Shown: positions 13,925 through 17,176 of the stretch, piece after piece
How positions within the stretch are numbered: position 1 is the stretch's first letter
Layout of the letters: every line of letters begins with the position of its first letter
Assembly (NCBI GenBank): GCA_019120475.1
Contig: DWVA01000260.1
Location: 1 to 17,176, forward strand
Direction: 5' to 3'
Origin: Candidatus Blautia intestinipullorum
Lineage (GTDB): Bacteria; Bacillota; Clostridia; Lachnospirales; Lachnospiraceae
DNA length: 17,176 bases
The notes under the pieces: model-generated
Databases searched by the model: none
What the model was told of the DNA's origin: nothing
What the model saw: the letters and a program-made list of their open reading frames with translations, nothing else
Program-made: the position numbers and the translations under genes

Positions 13925-15291
13925 TACTCTTCCGCGTCCTCCTGAATGTTCTGTTTCTCTACAGCCCAGTTGTCAATAGCCGCTTCTACAACAGGATCCC
14001 ACTCACCGGTTCCCTGCGCGTATTCCAGAAGCGCAGCTCCGAATTTATCTTTGTAGGACTGGTTCGGGATTGTATTGAAAGCCCAGGATACGGTTTCCTT
14101 GCCGGAGTTGGACCATTCCATAACCTGTGCGGCAAGAGGATTGCTGGGAACTTCGTCTTCGCTGAAGGTATCGTACGGAGAAATCCATCCAAGTTTATTG
14201 ATACAGAAATCTTTTCCGGTCTCGCTGTTAAACAGCCAGTGGATAAAGGCCAGAGTCGCTTCCTGGTCTTCCTCGGAAACCTGATTGTTGATACCAAGGT
14301 TTGCCTCGGAGCCAATGCAGAGTCCCTGGTTTTCTTCTCCGTCTACGCCGATATAGATTGGAAGGAAACAGATATCGTCAGCGGAAAAGTCTTCATTGTT
14401 CTCTGCGATAGTAGTCCATGCCCAGTTTCCGTTCTGCACAAAAGCAACTTCTTCCAGCGCGAATTCCGCCATGGCGTTTTCAATAGTCATGCTGGAAAGC
14501 ATTGCCGGCTCAGTGCAGGAATTATTGATGTACAGATCAAAGATCTGTTTGAAATTGTCCATATAGGTTCCGTCCAGAGTGTCGGAATCATCTACGCCTT
14601 TGTCCTTGTACTCATAGTACAGAGGCATGTTGAACAGGTGGTTTGTCCATCTCCATTCCTCTCCCGGTGAGAACGAGGTGGAAGCAAAGGCTCCCAGGAT
14701 TCCCAGATCGTCCGCCTTGGCCTGAATATCCTCCGCAACGGCCTTTAAAGTGTCAAAATTGTTGATATCATCAATAGACTCGATCACCGCTCCGTCCATA
14801 GCGCAGTAATCTTCGATGATTCTCTTGTTGGTGATAATGCCGTATCCTTCAACAGTATAGGGAATAGAGAATACGCCGTCGTCGTCAGAGATAGCCAGGC
14901 TCTTGTCTGTCAGGCTGTCGTACCATTCTGTATCGCTGAGATCCAGCGCGTAGGATTTCCAGCGTTCCAGAGCTACCTTGCTTCCAATCTGGAACAGTGT
15001 GGGAGGTTCGTCCTTGGCGATCTCCGAACGGAGCATGTTCTCATATGTATTGGCTCCTGCAGTTACCACCTTCGCCTCAATGCCTGTCTCCTCGGTAAAC
15101 GCAGGGATCAGCTCCTCCTCCAGAATCGTGCCGTCCTCAGGCTTCTGGTTCAGCCAGTAAACTTTACCTGTAATAGAGCTGTAGTCAAAGTCGTCTCCCG
15201 ACTCTTCTCCGGCATATGCCGGAACTGCCATTGCGGAAACAGCCATCATAGCTGTCAGACCAATCGCCGCCCATTTTTTCGCTTTTTTCAT
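13924..15291 (-). CDS. CUT1 extracellular sugar-binding protein without lipobox
   Basis: Solute-binding subunit of a carbohydrate ABC importer (SBP family 1). The 455-residue precursor has a Sec signal peptide (basic MKKAKK, hydrophobic core, AYA|G cleavage after residue 27). No lipobox cysteine is present, unusual for a Gram-positive binding protein, which is normally a lipoprotein. The mature part has typical features: ELIPAFTEETGIEAKVV near 60-77, the PYTVEGYGIITNK segment at about 143-155, and FVQNGNWAW near 286-294. Many Trp and acidic residues fit a sugar-binding cleft. The ATG at 15289-15291 follows GGAAGGTAAGAGAG. It is the first gene of the locus. The substrate is inferred to be an alpha-glucoside from the GH13 neighbour. 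Confidence 0.93.
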   Translation of the reverse strand: MKKAKKWAAIGLTAMMAVSAMAVPAYAGEESGDDFDYSSITGKVYWLNQKPEDGTILEEELIPAFTEETGIEAKVVTAGANTYENMLRSEIAKDEPPTLFQIGSKVALERWKSYALDLSDTEWYDSLTDKSLAISDDDGVFSIPYTVEGYGIITNKRIIEDYCAMDGAVIESIDDINNFDTLKAVAEDIQAKADDLGILGAFASTSFSPGEEWRWTNHLFNMPLYYEYKDKGVDDSDTLDGTYMDNFKQIFDLYINNSCTEPAMLSSMTIENAMAEFALEEVAFVQNGNWAWTTIAENNEDFSADDICFLPIYIGVDGEENQGLCIGSEANLGINNQVSEEDQEATLAFIHWLFNSETGKDFCINKLGWISPYDTFSEDEVPSNPLAAQVMEWSNSGKETVSWAFNTIPNQSYKDKFGAALLEYAQGTGEWDPVVEAAIDNWAVEKQNIQEDAEE

Positions 15292-15327
15292 CTCTCTTAC
15301 CTTCCTTTCATTTTAGCTTTTCTTGTT

Positions 15328-15367
15328 TCGGAAACATTTCCGGTAATGTATCCGGTAACGTTTCCGG
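15328..15367. promoter_or_regulatory. Three tandem operator-like boxes, 12-bp spacing
   Basis: Plus strand boxes are TCGGAAACATTTCCGG (15328-15343), CCGGTAATGTATCCGG (15340-15355) and CCGGTAACGTTTCCGG (15352-15367). Each is a pseudo-palindrome and neighbours share a 4-bp CCGG. The third has the central CpG in AACGTT usual for LacI-family operators; the others have CA or TG in the centre. They lie directly after the -10 box, over the expected start and early leader, as for repression. The LacI-type regulator of the locus is the obvious candidate. Confidence 0.7.
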
Positions 15368-15378
15368 TTCGTGAAATA

Positions 15379-15407
15379 AACATAGCACATTCTGAAACAA
15401 ATAGCAA
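15379..15407 (-). promoter_or_regulatory. Main promoter of the sugar transport locus
   Basis: TTGCTA (15402-15407) and TATGTT (15379-15384) with 17-bp spacing; TGC before the -10 makes it an extended -10. Transcription would start around 15372, immediately before the operator-like boxes. Confidence 0.72.
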
Positions 15408-15409
15408 GA

Positions 15410-15467
15410 TTTTTTCTTATCCAATTTTCAGATTCGTGATTTTTTAAGATTTTGATGTGATTTTTTT
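15410..15467 (-). promoter_or_regulatory. A-tract region upstream of the locus promoter
   Basis: Five A-tracts of 4-7 bases (minus strand) lie at 15410-15415, 15425-15428, 15440-15445, 15450-15453 and 15461-15467. The closest abuts the -35 box. This resembles an UP element or bent DNA, although the spacing (9 to 16 bp) is not strictly helical. Confidence 0.4.
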
Positions 15468-15554
15468 ATATAGATTGCACAAATTCAGTTTTTGCAGGAA
15501 TCAACAAAAGAAACGTTCAAAACTAAGATATGTTTTGCAGCTATACGGCGTCCA

Positions 15555-15608
15555 GGACTGCCTGCCCGGGAAAATCATGCAGCCATGATTTTCTCTTTCA
15601 AACAGTCC
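15555..15608. other. Nested inverted repeat after the acetyltransferase gene
   Basis: A perfect 10-bp stem (15570-15579 and 15584-15593) with a 4-nt loop is flanked by symmetrical 9-nt internal loops and an outer 6-bp stem GGACTG/CAGTCC (15555-15560, 15603-15608). Two CCCGGG hexamers lie nearby and could pair alternatively. It begins 17 bp after the stop codon. It lacks a U-tract on the minus strand, so it is an unusual terminator at best. Confidence 0.55.
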
Positions 15609-15624
15609 CGGGGCCTGTCTGCTG

Positions 15625-16833
15625 CTAAAAATAATCAGAAATATACGGGGTCTGCTGCTCGATAGCGTCCTCGAGCATGTCAATGGTCCACTCCGCCGCC
15701 TGGATACGGCCGATCTTTGCCAGATATTCCGGTCTTTTGTATCCCATAAGCATGGTGGTCATAGTCTGAATACTGATCTTGTCCTCACAGGGTTCCATGA
15801 TCCGTCTGGCCTGCCCGTGTCCGTCTCTGGAGATTGTCAGAAGGAAACTGCCCTGGTTACATTCCATTACCGGATCCATCAGGGTAAACTTCCACTCTCT
15901 GTCCAGAACGCTTGGCCGGAAAGGGTAATCCTCCACAAAAGCTTCGAAATCCACGATTCTTCCCATAAAATAGGGCGAGATCACCTCTTTTATACTTGCG
16001 TCCTCCAACAGAAAGGCAAGGGGCTCGTCCGTATAGGTATCGCCATCCACCTGGTCGATCATGGAGAAGTGCGCGCTGACAAAATTCCAGAGCCCTGTCC
16101 TTGCGTCCTCATTGTTGAAGATCATATCTTTTATGTGAAAAACGTCGTTTGCGATCCAGTAGATCACATAGCCGTCCGGCTCGTTTTTTTCGTTGTAATA
16201 AACCGCCGCCATCACATCGTCGGAGTCCCACAGCCAGTATTCGTTCCAGGCAAGATCGTCCCTTAAGACCGCTCCGTGAGTATGCATGGCATACCGCTCA
16301 TAAGTCTCTTTCAGTTCCGCGCTGTCCGTTTTTACCCGGCGGACGTCTCCGGGAACCTGTCTGTTTTTCGGAAGCTGATAGTCCTTTATTTCATAGGATA
16401 TTTTATCAGAGATAATTTCCCAGCCTTTCCGGCGGTAATATGGGATAGAATAGGGATAAAGATAACAGATATGCTGACCTTTTTTCTTCATATTTTTCAA
16501 GGCCTGCTCCAGAAGCTTATGCATCAGTCCCATGTTGGAATATTCCGGATAAGTTCCTACGCCGGTCAGCCCTCCCATCGAGTAGGTTTTTCCAAAAATC
16601 CGCACCTTCATGGGATAAACCGCCACCTGGGACACAAGAGTGTCGCCGTCGAACCATCCGATCACATCAGCCTTTTCCATGGTAGGGAATTTTGCCCGGA
16701 TGATCTCCCGTTCCTGCCATCCGATAGAACTCAGCTCCTGCTCTGTCACCTGAAACACATACCGGAGAAGTGCGTTGTACTGTTCCATATATTCGCTGCC
16801 TACTGTTTTTATTTTCAGATTCTTTTTATTCAT
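15625..16833 (-). CDS. Eis-like GNAT N-acetyltransferase
   Basis: A 402-residue protein with the Eis architecture: an N-terminal GNAT domain, a second GNAT-like domain, and an SCP2-like C-terminal domain. Members acetylate amines, including lysines or aminoglycosides; the substrate here is unknown. The acetyl-CoA region is GGLTGVGTYPEYSNMGLMHKLL at 87-108; the usual Arg/Gln before the loop glycine is replaced by Ser-Asn-Met. PYYRRKGWE at 131-139 carries the Tyr (133) that aligns with the catalytic Tyr of Eis, and the chain ends in ...DYF, so its C-terminal carboxylate on Phe402 could act as in Eis. The ATG at 16831-16833 follows AAGGAAG by 6 nt. It stands alone with its own promoter. Confidence 0.87.
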   Translation of the reverse strand: MNKKNLKIKTVGSEYMEQYNALLRYVFQVTEQELSSIGWQEREIIRAKFPTMEKADVIGWFDGDTLVSQVAVYPMKVRIFGKTYSMGGLTGVGTYPEYSNMGLMHKLLEQALKNMKKKGQHICYLYPYSIPYYRRKGWEIISDKISYEIKDYQLPKNRQVPGDVRRVKTDSAELKETYERYAMHTHGAVLRDDLAWNEYWLWDSDDVMAAVYYNEKNEPDGYVIYWIANDVFHIKDMIFNNEDARTGLWNFVSAHFSMIDQVDGDTYTDEPLAFLLEDASIKEVISPYFMGRIVDFEAFVEDYPFRPSVLDREWKFTLMDPVMECNQGSFLLTISRDGHGQARRIMEPCEDKISIQTMTTMLMGYKRPEYLAKIGRIQAAEWTIDMLEDAIEQQTPYISDYF

Positions 16834-16864
16834 TCTAAACTTCCTTTAATCATTCAATGCGCAA

Positions 16865-16893
16865 AATCTATTCTCAGATGCCTGTACTGTAAA
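16865..16893 (-). promoter_or_regulatory. Promoter of the acetyltransferase gene
   Basis: TTTACA (16888-16893) and TAGATT (16865-16870) with 17-bp spacing on the minus strand, just downstream of the hpf terminator. The leader would be about 25 nt. Confidence 0.65.
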
Positions 16894-16908
16894 ACCTCCG
16901 CTTTTCTC

Positions 16909-16952
16909 CGGAAAAGAACAGGCCCCATCCTCAAGATGAGAGATGGAGCCTG
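16909..16952 (-). terminator. Terminator after hpf
   Basis: Arms 16942-16952 and 16919-16929 form an 11-bp stem (one G-U pair) with a 12-nt loop that can add an inner CTC/GAG pairing. TTCTTTTCC follows on the minus strand. It lies about 20 bp after the hpf stop. Confidence 0.85.
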
Positions 16953-16972
16953 GGGTTATGCCCGTTTTTTGC

Positions 16973-17176
16973 TTATACTTCCGGCTCGATCAGACCGTAG
17001 GTATTGCCTTTTCTCTTATACACAACGTTTACCTGATCTGTCTCGGCATTACAGAATACGAAGAAATTATGTCCCAGGAGCTCCATCTGTACGCAGGCGT
17101 CTTCCGGATACATGGGTTTAATGTCAAATTTCTTTGTACGGATGATCTTAACCTCTTCATCCTCATCATAGTCCTT
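16973..17176 (-). CDS. hpf: Long-form ribosome hibernation promoting factor, C-terminal part
   Basis: Only the last 67 codons and the TAA stop (16973-16975) are in the window; the gene continues past the right edge. The fragment reads IIRTKKFDIKPM, then EDACVQMELLGHNFFVF, then CNAETDQVNVVYKRK and GNTYGLIEPE. This is the C-terminal dimerisation domain of long HPF, which joins two 70S ribosomes into inactive 100S dimers in stationary phase or stress. The N-terminal ribosome-binding domain is outside the window. A strong terminator follows. It is not in an operon with the acetyltransferase, which has its own promoter. Confidence 0.93.
   Translation of the reverse strand, partial: KDYDEDEEVKIIRTKKFDIKPMYPEDACVQMELLGHNFFVFCNAETDQVNVVYKRKGNTYGLIEPEV

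Larger units (their letters stand above)
15292..15624. other. Regulatory spacer between acetyltransferase and sugar locus
   Basis: This 333-bp gap holds, in minus-strand order, a nested inverted repeat (15555-15608), an AT-rich stretch with several A-tracts (15410-15467), the locus promoter (15379-15407), the tandem operator-like boxes (15328-15367) and the ribosome site of the binding-protein gene. No gene is visible in it. Confidence 0.7.

Noticed and set aside
13867..14670. Long plus-strand open frame of 267 codons opposite the binding-protein gene
   Set aside because: It is antisense to a clear sugar-binding protein. Length alone arises from codon bias of the real gene.
15292..15420. CcpA cre site at the sugar-locus promoter
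   Set aside because: No match to the WTGNAARCGNWWWCAW pattern was found; the CCGG boxes differ from it.
1..17176. CRISPR array, insertion sequence, phage, tRNA or defence island
   Set aside because: No regularly spaced repeats, transposase or integrase motifs, tRNA cloverleaf or known defence domains were seen on either strand.

Overview
This window looks like chromosome of a low-to-mid GC Gram-positive anaerobe, most likely a gut Clostridium-group organism of the Lachnospiraceae type. The taxon is inferred from protein style, not from a marker gene. Supporting signs are strong AGGAGG-type ribosome binding sites, two TTG starts, rubrerythrin, a long-form ribosome hibernation factor, CUT1 sugar ABC genes and a ProXp-type editing protein. 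Every convincing gene is on the minus strand, so the window reads from right to left.

Reading in transcription order: the 3' end of hpf (right edge) closes with a strong terminator. A single-gene unit for an Eis-like GNAT acetyltransferase follows, with its own promoter. Next is a carbohydrate locus in the order CUT1 solute-binding protein, MalF-like permease, MalG-like permease, LacI-family regulator and cytoplasmic GH13 alpha-glucosidase/amylase, ending in a terminator. The locus promoter has an extended -10 and lies directly upstream of three tandem 16-bp pseudo-palindromes with 12-bp spacing, the best candidate operator of the window. A large stem-loop separates the binding-protein gene from the permeases. 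No ATPase gene is present, so a shared ATPase encoded elsewhere is expected.

The middle part holds stress and housekeeping genes as short units: rubrerythrin with a terminator; a J-domain protein of the CbpA type (no zinc finger) with a near-consensus promoter; a ProXp-ala-like editing protein; and a membrane protein that fuses a PAP2-type phosphatase to a CDP-alcohol phosphatidyltransferase, closed by a strong terminator.

The left part begins with a promoter for two translationally coupled zinc-ribbon proteins, one a soluble coiled-coil protein and one a membrane-anchored protein with a large exported domain. They are followed without an obvious terminator by upp, a YbaK-family editing protein and nth. 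The last 520 bases (1-527) hold no convincing intact gene, only a short coding-like remnant. A short dispersed repeat occurs twice, between ybaK and nth and between the J-domain and ProXp genes.

I saw no tRNA, rRNA, CRISPR array, insertion sequence or phage gene. The most interesting items are the tandem operator array, the PAP2/CDP-alcohol phosphatidyltransferase fusion, the coupled zinc-ribbon pair, the binding protein without a lipobox, and the dispersed repeat. None of them amounts to clear proof of a new defence or mobile system.
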